In this document: positions 44,117 to 52,901 of the stretch, in pieces
Position numbering within the stretch: the stretch's first letter is position 1
How the letters are laid out: each line of letters starts with the position of its first letter
NCBI GenBank assembly: GCA_021792355.1
Contig: JAJYUV010000002.1
Location: 213,917 to 277,916 of the forward strand
Length of the DNA stretch: 64,000 nt
Origin: Thermoplasmata archaeon
GTDB taxonomy: Archaea > Thermoplasmatota > Thermoplasmata > Thermoplasmatales > GCA-001856825
Reading direction: 5' to 3'
The notes under the pieces: generated by a model
Seen by the model: only the letters and a program-made list of their open reading frames with translations
Told to the model about the DNA's origin: nothing
Databases searched by the model: none
Position numbers and translations under genes: made by a program

Positions 44117-44248
44117 GTTTGATTTGCTCTCCGCTCCAACTACCATCAGAGAGCAGGTGCACCTTTAATTTCTCGCTTTAAATGTGCTGCAGGGCATAAG
44201 CAAGTCTAATGGACACGGAATGTCCCTAGGATACTCGAGGACTAGTTC

Positions 44249-44569
44249 TCAGTCGCTGCCAAAATCATTACCCAAGAAATCCTCTACACCATATTTCTCG
44301 GCAATCTTTCTGAAACATTCGAGAGCATCCGTGTATTTTTCGTAGTATTCAGCCCCGTAGCTGGCCGGTTTGTCTGCAGTCGCTTCCATGCTAGCAGATA
44401 CCAACCATCCCTCAGAGGTTGTGTCACGAGCAAGTTCAAGCACTATGTAATCTCCGTCCAGCTTGAAAATCTTCAGTAAGCGCTTGTTTTTCGGTTCCTC
44501 CTTGCAAAGTCCTCTAGCTCTGGCAACAACATCACACCTGTCTTCCAGATGTTCTTGTTCGCCAAACAT
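44249..44569 (-). CDS. Hypothetical protein
   Basis: A 106-residue acidic protein without membrane helices. It contains LKIFKLDGDYIVLELARDT and a Tyr-rich helix SYGAEYYEKYTDALECFRKI, and has three cysteines that are not spaced as a metal site. An upstream in-frame start at 44617 exists. The ATG at 44569 lies about 24 bases after a TATA-like TTATTATA, which suggests a leaderless start there. No family recognised. Convergent with the end of the Kor-Hdr-Etf operon. Confidence 0.55.
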   Translation of the reverse strand: MFGEQEHLEDRCDVVARARGLCKEEPKNKRLLKIFKLDGDYIVLELARDTTSEGWLVSASMEATADKPASYGAEYYEKYTDALECFRKIAEKYGVEDFLGNDFGSD

Positions 44570-44617
44570 AATGATGTATGACAATTGAAGTATAATAAGA
44601 TTATTCAATGAATACAA

Positions 44618-45160
44618 TATTTAGTGGACAAAATTCTATACTTTAACTGTTCTTAGTAAATTTCATCACATCTAAATAGATTTTCTGAAAATGGTTTCAA
44701 TTCGTATGGGCGCATTACTCTCTCTTGATCAATCAGGGATCTAATTCGGTTGTATTGGAGAAATAGTAGTAAAATGTGGTTATTGGCCTTAACTCTCAGA
44801 ACGCTTATTACCTCTTCGATAAACTTTAGGGGACTGATGGAAATCTTGCCCGCTACTGAAAAGAAAGAAAATCAGGTTTAAGATAGGTCTGAGTGTTGCG
44901 ATCTCGTTTAAATGAAGCACTTAATCCTTGTTTTGCTGATAGTATCTGGGTCAAACAATGACTATAGAGTATTTCCAATAACCCTATAAATTCTCTATAA
45001 ATGCACTCTAAAATTAAGATTGTTTACATAAGTTCTGTTGAGAAGGACTTAAAATTTGTAAAATCGTCTGAAGTCGGTGAAAATATGAAGAAAATAAAAA
45101 TGCTATTTAATATAAATATTAGTAAGGACTAATAAAATCAATATGAATTGCTGTAGAGGA
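44618..45160. other. AT-rich intergenic stretch, 543 bases, with one end of an inverted repeat
   Basis: Markedly richer in A and T than its surroundings. It contains the left inverted repeat at 44960-45005. A 43-codon frame at 45001-45132 starts in the repeat (MHSKIKIVYISSVEKDLK, ending NINISKD) and looks partly coding, but it has no ribosome site or known relative. Nothing else supported. Confidence 0.45.
44960..45005 (+). repeat. Left inverted repeat, IS-end-like
   Basis: Begins GACTATAGAG and continues with CCAATAACCCTATAAATT. It is about 90 percent identical over some 46 bases to the reverse complement of 48131-48176, with two single mismatches in the middle and a one-base gap near the inner end. 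A shorter related sequence occurs at 46268-46287. The pair encloses the transposase, a small membrane protein and a broken amidohydrolase. Confidence 0.7.
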
Positions 45161-46208
45161 TCAAAAGTGCATTAAATTACATGCGTTCAAATACGAGATT
45201 TTTTCTTTGTCGCTTGGGCTTATTGGTAGCTTTTTCAAGAAATCTACAGACAAACCCATAGGTAGATTAGGGTAATCGGTAGAAAACATGATTCTGTCTA
45301 CTCCAACTTGTAACATTAGGTTTAGGAATGATGGTAACGAGTTAAGGCTGCTACTCGTATAATACATATTATTCCTCAAATAATGACTTATTGGGTATTT
45401 CAGTCCTGTGAAATTGGGAGGGAAGGATTGATCTAACCTGTCAAGCATGAAGGGTAATGCTTCCCCAAGATGTCCTATCATCACCTGCAGTTCAGGATGT
45501 TTATCAAAAGTGCCTGCTAGAATGAGACGGAGCAGATGTACAGCAGTTTCAATGTGCCATCCCCAGCCAAACACTGAAAAGATTAAGCTGACTTCTGGTC
45601 TCAGATTGCCATTATAGTATACATCTGAAACTTGCTTTGGAGGCATAGTCGGATGTAAATAGATAGGGACTTTAAGAGCTTCTGCACGCTCGAATATCGG
45701 GTCAAATATTGGATCATCAAGGTACTTTCCACGGACATGCCCATTAATAAGAGCACCTTTGAATCCCAACTTTTTAACTGTCCTTTCCAGCTCATCCGCT
45801 GCCCTCACAGGATTAGATGTGGGTAACGCTGCGAAAGCAGATAGGCGGGAAGGAAACTTCCTAATAGAATCTGCAACCATGTTATTAACTTCGACAGCCA
45901 CTTCTTCTGCTTTATCAGGCTCCATCTGTTCTGTCCCAGGCGAGGATAGAGATAGAACCTGGACATTAACTCCCACTCTGTCCATCTCCAATATTCTCTT
46001 CTCACCAATATCTACTGCCTTTTCAAAAAGTTCTTCAAGACGTCCTAACACCGGGAGAAGACCCTGCCTGAATAAGGTTCGTAATATCTTTTCCCGTGGC
46101 TTTTATAAGGGACGGAAAACTGTAGTCGGCTGTTAAAAGAGACGGAATACTGTAGTGTTCTTCGAGCCCAATAATCCTCATCTGAGCCCTGTCATGATTT
46201 TCTGGCAT
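45161..46208 (-). pseudogene. Amidohydrolase-2 family (resorcylate / dihydroxybenzoate decarboxylase-like), frameshifted
   Basis: The N-terminal part in one frame reads MRIIGLEEHYSIPSLLTADY, a typical start with the metal-binding EEH. It ends at a stop near 46035. The rest continues in the next frame from about 46080 (LLPVLGRLEELFEKAVDIGE, ILEMDRVGVNVQVLSLSSPG) through YLHPTMPP, MIGHLGEALPF and STDYPNLP, which hold the other metal/catalytic residues. A single-base frameshift joins them. The N-terminus also has a 30-base tandem duplication (HYSIPSLLTA / DYSFPSLIKA). A TATA-like AAATTTTAAATA lies upstream at about 46238-46250. Family substrates are aromatic acids or ACMS-like compounds. The 45161-46051 frame alone gives 296 residues lacking the first metal ligands. 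Confidence 0.75.
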
Positions 46209-46267
46209 TTTAACCACTGAGGACGCCACTGAAAATAAATATTTAAAATTTTATAACTAAAATTCTA

Positions 46268-46287
46268 TATAGAGGATTTCCAAACCC
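46268..46287 (+). repeat. Third IS-end-like sequence
   Basis: TATAGAGGATTTCCAAACCC resembles the outer 20 bases of the repeats at 44960 (plus orientation) and 48176 (minus), differing by a missing TA and one or two substitutions. It lies just upstream of the amidohydrolase promoter and before the small membrane protein gene. It may mark the real left end of the insertion. Confidence 0.45.
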
Positions 46288-46486
46288 CCCCACTAAAGAC
46301 TAATAGATTTAAGATGGCTAAACAAAGAGAAGCTTTCAAATATCTGACTATTATGAAATACGGTTCGGTATGCTCACAAAAAAACCAATATGGAAATTGC
46401 TTTGAGAACTATAAGCGTAGTTTTATTTCCTTTCCAAGGTGTAAATATTACCCTAAGATGTATAGAAAGAGGAAGTCTAACAAGCT

Positions 46487-46897
46487 ATGGATAACATTAA
46501 AAAGAAACGTGAGGAATATATCGGACTGCTGGTCATTATGTTGATTGTTATTGCTATCACATTCTATCAAGCTGTTCTAATTTCCGGCATCATGAGGTAC
46601 TGGTTCCTTGTAGCAGGGGTGATTCTTGGTCTTTTGAGTGTTGATCTGTACGTTCAGAGAGACAGAGTGCTGAAAGCAAGCTATTCGACACCTACAGAAA
46701 CAATCAAAAAGAGGTTTTCGATTCTCAGTGTCGTTGTAACTATTCTCTCAGCAGTAGAACTGTTTCTGGTTTTTGTAGGAATCTTAGATGTCCTTCTTGG
46801 GACCGATCTTTTGTTGATTGGAATTGTTACATTCTTTCTTTACATCCTGATGGTTTCATACCCCAAGAGTTCAGCAAATGTGACGGAGCATCGATGA
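46487..46897 (+). CDS. Small polytopic membrane protein
   Basis: A 136-residue protein with four predicted membrane helices (about 12-32, 36-53, 77-97, 101-121), a basic N-terminus (KKKREEY) and a short polar tail. No motif or family recognised. It lies between an IS-end-like sequence and the transposase, so it may be passenger DNA of the element or the resident gene interrupted nearby. No clear ribosome site. Confidence 0.5.
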   Translation: MDNIKKKREEYIGLLVIMLIVIAITFYQAVLISGIMRYWFLVAGVILGLLSVDLYVQRDRVLKASYSTPTETIKKRFSILSVVVTILSAVELFLVFVGILDVLLGTDLLLIGIVTFFLYILMVSYPKSSANVTEHR

Positions 46898-47003
46898 AGC
46901 GCGGTAACTGTTGAACATTTCAAAAAATCCAATATCTACCAAACCTGGTTTCAATAATGCTTATTCATGGAGCCACTATTATTCTCTATGGACCTGGTGA
47001 ATT

Positions 47004-48049
47004 ATGGCCTCAGATAGAGGTACGAGCAGCTCAAGAAGCGTGGAGATAAGCTTGCGGAAATCAAGAACGTCATAGACTGGGAGAGCCTGAGACCTATGCT
47101 CAAGGATCTTTTTACAAACGACACTGAGCAGGGAGGGAGACCGAACTACGATGAGATATTGATGGTGAAGATACTCTTCCTGCAATCAATTTACAACATC
47201 GTTGATGAGTCGATGGAGACGGAGATATATGACAGCGTAAGGCTCGTCAACTTCCTTGACTACCCTGAAAGTGTGCCGGACCAGAACACGATATGGCTCT
47301 TCAGGGAGAGGCTGTCCAAGACTGGCAAGGAAAAAGCACTGTGGAAGGAGATATGGAGACAATTCAGGGAGAAGGGCATAACGGTGAGGAACGGCACAAT
47401 TCAAGACGCAACATTCATCACTTCCGATCCTGGTCACAAGAGAAAGGAGAAGCCCTATATGGTCGATCCGCAGATGCCTCCTATCAGCAGTGGGAAGGAT
47501 TATCCCGGCCCTGAAAAGAAGACAAAGAATGAAGTGAAGTCTGCCTTGATAGACAAAAGGAAGCATTCATTGTCAAGAAGGTCCAAGGATGGGAGCTGGA
47601 CTGAGAAGAATTCAAGGTCATACTTCGGTTACAAGCTTCACACAATTCAGGGGGTGGAGAACGATATGATAGCAAACTACGCAGTTACCACTGCATCTGT
47701 CCACGACTCCCAGAGGGACCTCTCTATCCCAGAAATAGTGAACTACAAGGACAAAGCGTATTTCGGAGTCGAGAGTAGGGGTATTGATGCTACGATGGAC
47801 AGAGCTGTAAGAGGGCACAAGCTTCCTATAGAATCCATAAGGAGGAATCTAAGGATAACGAGGAAGAGGTCGAGGGGTGAGAGACCGTATTCCGTGATGA
47901 AAAGGACCTTCCGTGGAGGACACACTTTCGTCACAACGGTCCCGAGGGTGAGGGTTAAGTCTATGTTCATGTGCCTAGGCCACAATCTTTTCAACTTATT
48001 GTCCCTGAAAAGGAGGGGTAAGATAGCTTCAGCTATCCCAGTCAGCTGA
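47004..48049 (+). CDS. IS5-family transposase, 5' end frameshifted
   Basis: A DDE transposase of IS5 type. The N-terminal DUF772-like domain (GRPNYDEILMVKILFLQSIY) is followed by the catalytic domain with first Asp in GTIQDATFITSD, second Asp in KDKAYFG and Glu in RGERPYSVMKR. The in-frame ATG is only at 47096. However, coding continues upstream (RYEQLKKRGDKLAEIKNVID) to a frameshift at about 47013-47020, where a two-base AG duplication separates it from the natural start at 47004. That start has GGTGA three bases before it. A product from 47096 would lack about 30 residues. Confidence 0.85.
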
Positions 48050-48384
48050 AAAATAGAAGGAAATGTGCAGGAAATTGAGGTAAGTACAGGGCAATAACGG
48101 TATTTCTTATGACCTCAATCAGACAAAGATGCATATCATAGAAAATTTATAGGGTTATTGGTAATCCTCTATAGTCTTTCTATTTTCTCCTAATTTAATT
48201 ATAGCTTTAATACCTGGAATCCAGTCGTCGGTGTTAGGGCACAATGTTTGTCCCTTATTACTCTCCATCCATCTGATGTGAGTGTGGACTTTTATTTTCA
48301 GTACAGTCGTTGGTCTTGAACATCGCATTTGAGGACCTTCTGCTTGACACGGTCCATTCTTCTTTTGTTGGATCATCTGGTATC
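48050..48384. other. Intergenic stretch with the right inverted repeat
   Basis: About 335 bases after the transposase stop and before the convergent EamA transporter end. It contains the right repeat (48131-48176); otherwise AT-rich sequence without a supported gene. Confidence 0.5.
48131..48176 (-). repeat. Right inverted repeat, IS-end-like
   Basis: Read on the minus strand it begins GACTATAGAGGATTACCAAT and matches the left repeat at 44960-45005 nearly base for base. Its inner edge is about 80 bases from the transposase stop, a normal distance for an IS end. Confidence 0.7.
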
Positions 48385-49242
48385 TCAAAGAATCAACGCA
48401 ATTCCGAGACCCAATCCAGTAACAATCAATCCAAGAATCTCGCTCTTTGAATACCGTTCGTGGAGAACCGCTATTACCAACAATACCGATACAGGAACAG
48501 AGATTATGGTTACTATACCCGTTAGCGCAGTGCCAAAGTTGGTGATGAAAATTCCGTAAGATGCATTAGCAACTCCGGCAAGAGCACCTCCAACGAATGC
48601 ATACTTTGCATTCCTCTTGGAAACAGTGAACAGCGTCTTTCGGCCTAAGCTAATGGCAAGGGTAACTAAGCAGGCAGTCAGGTACAATAGAAACGTAAAG
48701 AATATTGGATCTTTGCCAGAGACTGTTGAAAAAAATACCCATTCCAGTGCCCATAGTATTGGGGCCAGGACTACGAAAATGAAAGGAAATCCAAGTGCAA
48801 TGTTCTTCAGATTGACCTTAGAGGACCCTATCAGTATGATTCCGACAAGAGAAATTATCAGTCCAAGAGTGATCATATTCCCAGGGTAAATAGAAGTAAA
48901 TAAAGCTCCAAACAACAATATTAGTGGGCCCTGTAGATTGAATACTGTACTGGATATTCCTGCATGTACTTTCTTCATGCCGGCATATCCTGAGAGATAT
49001 CCAAATGCACCTACCGCACCTGCAATGACTATTACAAAGACCGGAGAACCGAAAGAAACGAACGAATATTTCAGTGGTATGAAGATCATCTGCTCCAAAA
49101 ACATTGTGAATACTATTCCGGTGATGTAAATGGCGGTGAACCCCTGCACGTCTGAACTGCTGATCCCTACCTTCGCGATGGGTATCGCCCCTGAAAATCC
49201 AAGGGTAATCAGGAAAATCAAAAGGAGTTCAAGGGGCGACAT
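48385..49242 (-). CDS. EamA/DMT superfamily transporter
   Basis: A 285-residue protein with ten predicted membrane helices arranged as two five-helix EamA repeats. The first begins TLGFSGAIPIAKVGI, the second IALGFPFIFVVLAPILWALE. The C-terminal YSKSEILGLIVTGLGLGIAL is typical of the family. Members export amino acids or nucleotide-related metabolites, and some import; substrate unknown. It is convergent with the IS region. The 278 bases upstream (49243-49520) hold no supported gene. Confidence 0.85.
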   Translation of the reverse strand: MSPLELLLIFLITLGFSGAIPIAKVGISSSDVQGFTAIYITGIVFTMFLEQMIFIPLKYSFVSFGSPVFVIVIAGAVGAFGYLSGYAGMKKVHAGISSTVFNLQGPLILLFGALFTSIYPGNMITLGLIISLVGIILIGSSKVNLKNIALGFPFIFVVLAPILWALEWVFFSTVSGKDPIFFTFLLYLTACLVTLAISLGRKTLFTVSKRNAKYAFVGGALAGVANASYGIFITNFGTALTGIVTIISVPVSVLLVIAVLHERYSKSEILGLIVTGLGLGIALIL

Positions 49243-49520
49243 TTAAACACCGATACCTTCCTTTTATAATAATTTCTATAAATCACATTCTTCTCTTGGA
49301 CGACTTTGGTTTACGGTTTCCAGATAATCGCAATGGCACGCAATAGCTTTGCGTCTCTCTGGTGGCACTAGAAGAGAAATGAAAGTACTACCTTCGGATC
49401 AAAGAACGGTGAGTGGTGATTTGATTGCTAAAGGAAATCTCAGAAGAAGTCACGAAGAGTGAAGAGGTGATGGGACCGGTAATTCCATATAAAATTTGAG
49501 GGCGGCAAATGAGTTTATTT

Positions 49521-50513
49521 TCAAGTTCGTTCGAGTTTGAGTTTCTTTAAAGCAATTTCTTCATTGATCTGCTTCATCTGCTTTTCAGCCCTTTTGTGTG
49601 CTTCCATAAGCTCCTTTAATGATTTCAAGTATGCTAGCTTGTCCCTGACGTACATCGCTCTCTCGTTGAGGTACTCATCTATAGTCACCCCATCCTCCTT
49701 GACCGTTTCGAGTATCTTCTCCATAGTTGGAACTGTGAGCCCGAGATTCATAAGCTCCTCGAAGTACCTTGATATCTTTAAGAACTGGTCGACGGTGAAC
49801 TCTCTCTTTGCAATGAGTGCGATCTGAGATGTTATTTCCTTAATTCTACCTACATCATAATTAGAATGCTTTAGCCCTTCTATTGCACTCTTGATTGCGT
49901 TCTCATCATCCTTCCCCCCTGTGAGTTCGTGTTTGAGATAGCTCGAAAATGCGATCTCTTTCTCCAGACCCTTCTTCTCCTCCTCAATGTTCTCCAGTTC
50001 TTTCCTTATCTTGGACAGCCTCTCAGTCAGTTCCAGACTCAGAATCTCCTTGCTCTTTATGTCTCTGTTAAGTTCTTTCCCTCTCTCAACCATTTCATCA
50101 AGTGCCTTGGGAATGTCTACGTATTCTATGTTAGCATACTTTGCAAAATTCATCATCTTTTCTGCCGTCTTGACAAACTGATTCATCCTCTCTTCATCCA
50201 AGGAATATATCTGGTTGACGATTCCAATTATTTTCTCTCTATCCTTATCCTTGAATATGCTATAGTAGTGATATCCTTCAACCAAGTCGTGCGGAGTTAT
50301 CTCCTTGTCTCTAATTAAAAATGCGAGCTCCTTAAGCTCTTGAGCTATTTCGTTCCCGAGGTCCATATTGATGTATCCCTGCTTCCATTCCTCTATTATC
50401 TCTTCGACTGAACTGAGGGAAATTCTCTCTTCCAGTGAAATGTCTTCCAGCTTCCTGCCATTTACGAATTTGACTATGACCCTATTTTTAGTTTTTATGG
50501 GAACCGAACTCAT
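49521..50513 (-). CDS. HTH and long coiled-coil protein, unknown
   Basis: A 330-residue cytoplasmic protein. Residues about 8-45 look like a homeodomain-like/sigma-4-like helix-turn-helix (FVNGRKLEDISLEERISLSS, then VEEIIEEWKQG). This is followed by helices, and two long charged coiled-coil stretches lie at about 155-195 and 295-330 (KIRKELENIEEEKKGLEKEI; LMEAHKRAEKQMKQINEEIA). No enzyme motif. It could be a DNA-binding or chromosome-organising protein; no close family recognised. Confidence 0.65.
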   Translation of the reverse strand: MSSVPIKTKNRVIVKFVNGRKLEDISLEERISLSSVEEIIEEWKQGYINMDLGNEIAQELKELAFLIRDKEITPHDLVEGYHYYSIFKDKDREKIIGIVNQIYSLDEERMNQFVKTAEKMMNFAKYANIEYVDIPKALDEMVERGKELNRDIKSKEILSLELTERLSKIRKELENIEEEKKGLEKEIAFSSYLKHELTGGKDDENAIKSAIEGLKHSNYDVGRIKEITSQIALIAKREFTVDQFLKISRYFEELMNLGLTVPTMEKILETVKEDGVTIDEYLNERAMYVRDKLAYLKSLKELMEAHKRAEKQMKQINEEIALKKLKLERT

Positions 50514-50651
50514 TCAAGTTTCAAGGAAAATCCGATATATAACTGTTCTTTATTGTCGACGGTTCAACCTCAAAATACAACATGTTTTATAGAAAACTCT
50601 GAACGTTACAAAGACATTATATTTCGTGAATAATGTGGGGAAATAAACGCA

Positions 50652-51272
50652 ATGGAAATCCAGAGACTAGTTGTTGGACCTCTTAGAACGAACTGCTATG
50701 TACTATCCGAGGGATCGAGTTGCATTATAATCGATCCGGGAGGGGATCAAGATATCATAATCAAACGCCTGGAGGAGAGTAAACTCGTTCCCTCGATGAT
50801 TCTTGCTACTCACGGTCACTTTGATCACATACTTTCAGTTAATCCTCTGAAGGATAAGTTCGACGTGCCCTTTCTCGTGTCAGAGAAAGACAATGAGATA
50901 ATCGATAGATTCACAGAATTCGTTAAGAAGTATTTCAACATGGATCCAGGTCCACCACCTATACCAGATAGGTACCTTAGCAGCAAAACGAAGTTAAAAC
51001 TTGGAGATAAAACGATCACTATCTCTGAGACGCCAGGACATACCCCAGGAAGTTGCTCATTCTTTATTGAAAATATTATGTTTACTGGAGATTTCATCTT
51101 CAAGGGTAGCATTGGCAGGACTGACTTTGGGGGTTCCTACACTGAAATGACATCCAGCATTAGATGGACGAAGAAGTTAAGATCCGATATCAAAATTTTC
51201 CCGGGACACGGGGATTCTACCACATTAGAAAACGAAAGATTGAACAACCCCTTTTTCATCGAAATTCTTTAA
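50652..51272 (+). CDS. Metallo-beta-lactamase fold hydrolase (glyoxalase II-like)
   Basis: A 206-residue hydrolase. It has the metal-site motif THGHFDHI (about 55-62), the third-site histidine in SETPGHTPGSCSFF, the bridging Asp in FTGDFIFKGSIGRTDF, and the final His in FPGHGDSTT. Length and motifs fit the YcbL/glyoxalase II-like group that cleaves thioesters such as acyl-glutathione or acyl-CoA analogues. Archaea of this type lack glutathione, so the natural substrate is unknown. Monocistronic. Confidence 0.9.
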   Translation: MEIQRLVVGPLRTNCYVLSEGSSCIIIDPGGDQDIIIKRLEESKLVPSMILATHGHFDHILSVNPLKDKFDVPFLVSEKDNEIIDRFTEFVKKYFNMDPGPPPIPDRYLSSKTKLKLGDKTITISETPGHTPGSCSFFIENIMFTGDFIFKGSIGRTDFGGSYTEMTSSIRWTKKLRSDIKIFPGHGDSTTLENERLNNPFFIEIL

Positions 51273-51318
51273 TCTAGGCTTTTCGTCGATCCGTCTCACA
51301 ATGAGTGAAAATCTTGCT

Positions 51319-51582
51319 TCAAAGAAGATCTGATAATTTAGTTGATATCCCTTCCTTTAGAATTCTAATGTCAGCTTCAAATTCTGCATCTACCGTCAAG
51401 TTTCTTCCTTTACCTGTGCTTATCAGGAAGAAGGATTTCTTTTCCTTCCCGCTAAGCATGATTCTAGACTTGTTGGATAGCTTCCCCCCTCTTTCGTAGC
51501 CATAGATAACGAACCTACCTGAGTCTATGTATACTCGTTTCTCAATAATCCCTTTCTTATCTACAGTTTCGTATTCTTCCAT
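51319..51582 (-). CDS. Hypothetical protein
   Basis: An 87-residue basic protein of beta-rich character (VYIDSGRFVIYGYERGGKLS, SRIMLSGKEKKSFFLIS) with no recognised domain. The convergent MBL gene ends 46 bases away. The reading frame and amino acid composition look genuine, but there is little independent support. Confidence 0.5.
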   Translation of the reverse strand: MEEYETVDKKGIIEKRVYIDSGRFVIYGYERGGKLSNKSRIMLSGKEKKSFFLISTGKGRNLTVDAEFEADIRILKEGISTKLSDLL

Positions 51583-51907
51583 TATAATTCAATGAGCTTC
51601 GAATATAACATCCTTATTCTGCCTCTTGAAGCTATCCGGTGATTTCGATCTAAGAAATCAAATACCCCTGATCCTAACTGTTGGGAACTGGTAATTTATG
51701 GTTTTCGCGATCCCTACTGTGAGATTACGGGGCTTACGAAGGAGTCTTGTGATGGTAAACAAGAAACTGCCGAGAATTATGAGAACTCTCTCTTGCTTCT
51801 TTGGTAAGAAACGGTAGAGAGAAACCCCCTCCAATTCCTGAAGATTAAAGAGCTTCTTGCATTAGTGTGAACTTCCATATCCGTGAAATTACTTCTCATG
51901 ATTTACT
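51583..51907. other. Intergenic stretch without visible gene
   Basis: About 325 bases between the divergent small gene and the pirin promoter. No supported reading frame, hairpin or repeat seen. Confidence 0.5.
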
Positions 51908-51926
51908 AAGTATTTTTTAAATACTT
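51908..51926 (+). promoter_or_regulatory. Palindromic operator-like sequence over the pirin TATA box
   Basis: AAGTATTT and AAATACTT are exact inverse copies around a TTT centre, and the middle (TTTTTTAAAT) is also the best TATA box. Its centre is 27 bases before the pirin ATG, implying a leaderless message and a repressor-type site that would block TBP. Confidence 0.5.
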
Positions 51927-51943
51927 ATATTCAATCCAATTCA

Positions 51944-52837
51944 ATGACCAGAGATTTGAAAGACAGAGGGAACACCCTAACTCCCACTATGATATTTCGA
52001 GGAAAGGACGTTAGAGACGGAGCCGGGGTGAAAATATCTAGATTGTTTGGTTCTCCTGATACGTTTGAGTATACTGATCCATTTCTACTGTTGGACTATT
52101 TTGGTTCGGATCGACCAGAGGATTACGAAATGGGATTTCCTTGGCATCCTCATCGAGGGATAGAGACTCTAACCTACCTGCTGAAGGGGAAAGTTGAACA
52201 CGAAGACAGTTTAGGTAACAAGGGTGTAATTCACCCCGGGGAGATACAATGGATGACTGCAGGTAGTGGAATATTTCATCAGGAGATGCCAACCTCTTAC
52301 GGTCAGGATAAGGAAATGCTCGGATTTCAGCTCTGGCTGAATCTGAGGAAAGCGGATAAATTCTCTAAACCCACTTACAGGGGAATTGACGTAAATCATC
52401 TTAACAAACTACAGTCTGAAAGAAACGAGATAAAAGTGATCTCTGGTAGCATACTGGGAAGAGACAACCCATCGATGGAAAAACACAGTCTTGATGTCAG
52501 TTATTTCGACGTTACGTCTGATGGTGGATATTTGGAGATACCTAAGCCTGATGGATTCACTTCGTTGGTTATTCCGATGGAAGGAAATCTCTTGGCAAAC
52601 GGTATGCCTCTGAACAAACTGGAGGTGGCGGTTTTTGGACCAAAGAATGGCGTCATAAATATAGAAGGAAGCAAGAAACACAGATACATCTACATAGCGG
52701 GAAGAAGGACCGACGACAAGATCAGCTGGTACGGCCCTATCGTGATGAATGACTGGAAGGAAATCGAAGATTCCTTTAAAGACCTACAGAAAGGCACGTT
52801 TGTAAGAGATAAGAGTCCGAGTTTCAGCACTTTCTGA
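51944..52837 (+). CDS. Pirin family protein
   Basis: A 297-residue bicupin protein. The N-terminal cupin holds the iron ligands in FPWHPHRGIETLTYLLKG and VEHEDSLG, with WMTAGSGIFHQEMP. The C-terminal pirin domain follows (SLDVSYFDVTSDGG, LEVAVFGPKNGVI). Some pirins have quercetin dioxygenase activity and others regulate partners; the role here is unknown. Expression is probably controlled through the palindrome over its TATA box. The next gene, a hydroxyacid dehydrogenase, is on the same strand. Confidence 0.9.
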   Translation: MTRDLKDRGNTLTPTMIFRGKDVRDGAGVKISRLFGSPDTFEYTDPFLLLDYFGSDRPEDYEMGFPWHPHRGIETLTYLLKGKVEHEDSLGNKGVIHPGEIQWMTAGSGIFHQEMPTSYGQDKEMLGFQLWLNLRKADKFSKPTYRGIDVNHLNKLQSERNEIKVISGSILGRDNPSMEKHSLDVSYFDVTSDGGYLEIPKPDGFTSLVIPMEGNLLANGMPLNKLEVAVFGPKNGVINIEGSKKHRYIYIAGRRTDDKISWYGPIVMNDWKEIEDSFKDLQKGTFVRDKSPSFSTF

Positions 52838-52901
52838 GTTAAGATTTCAAATAATGAACGACTGGAGAAAACCCCTATTAAGTTTATCTAATTCTCCAGT
52901 C

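Larger units (their letters stand above)
44960..48176. mobile_element. Putative mobile or composite element bounded by inverted repeats
   Basis: A 3.2-kb segment between inverted repeats. It contains an IS5-like transposase 80 bases from the right repeat plus two unrelated genes. A third end-like sequence at 46268 in left orientation allows an alternative 1.9-kb element (46268-48176). No flanking target duplication is seen: the bases outside the two repeats differ. It is either an element with passengers, a composite remnant, or two overlapping insertions. Confidence 0.4.

Noticed and set aside
44912..44989. A 25-codon frame with a signal-like start (MKHLILVLLIVSG) running into the left inverted repeat
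   Set aside because: Could be a gene truncated by insertion, but it is too short, has no clear ribosome site, and may be chance in AT-rich DNA.
46314..46544. A 76-codon plus-strand frame (MAKQREAFKYLTIMKYGS...) after the third IS-end-like sequence
   Set aside because: No ribosome site, overlaps the start of the better supported membrane protein gene, and its Lys/Tyr/Cys-rich product fits no family. It might be a transposase remnant, but there is no evidence.
49425..49499. A 24-codon frame starting TTG after GGTGAT between the EamA gene and the coiled-coil gene
   Set aside because: The ribosome-site match is good, but the product is too short to judge and nothing else supports it.
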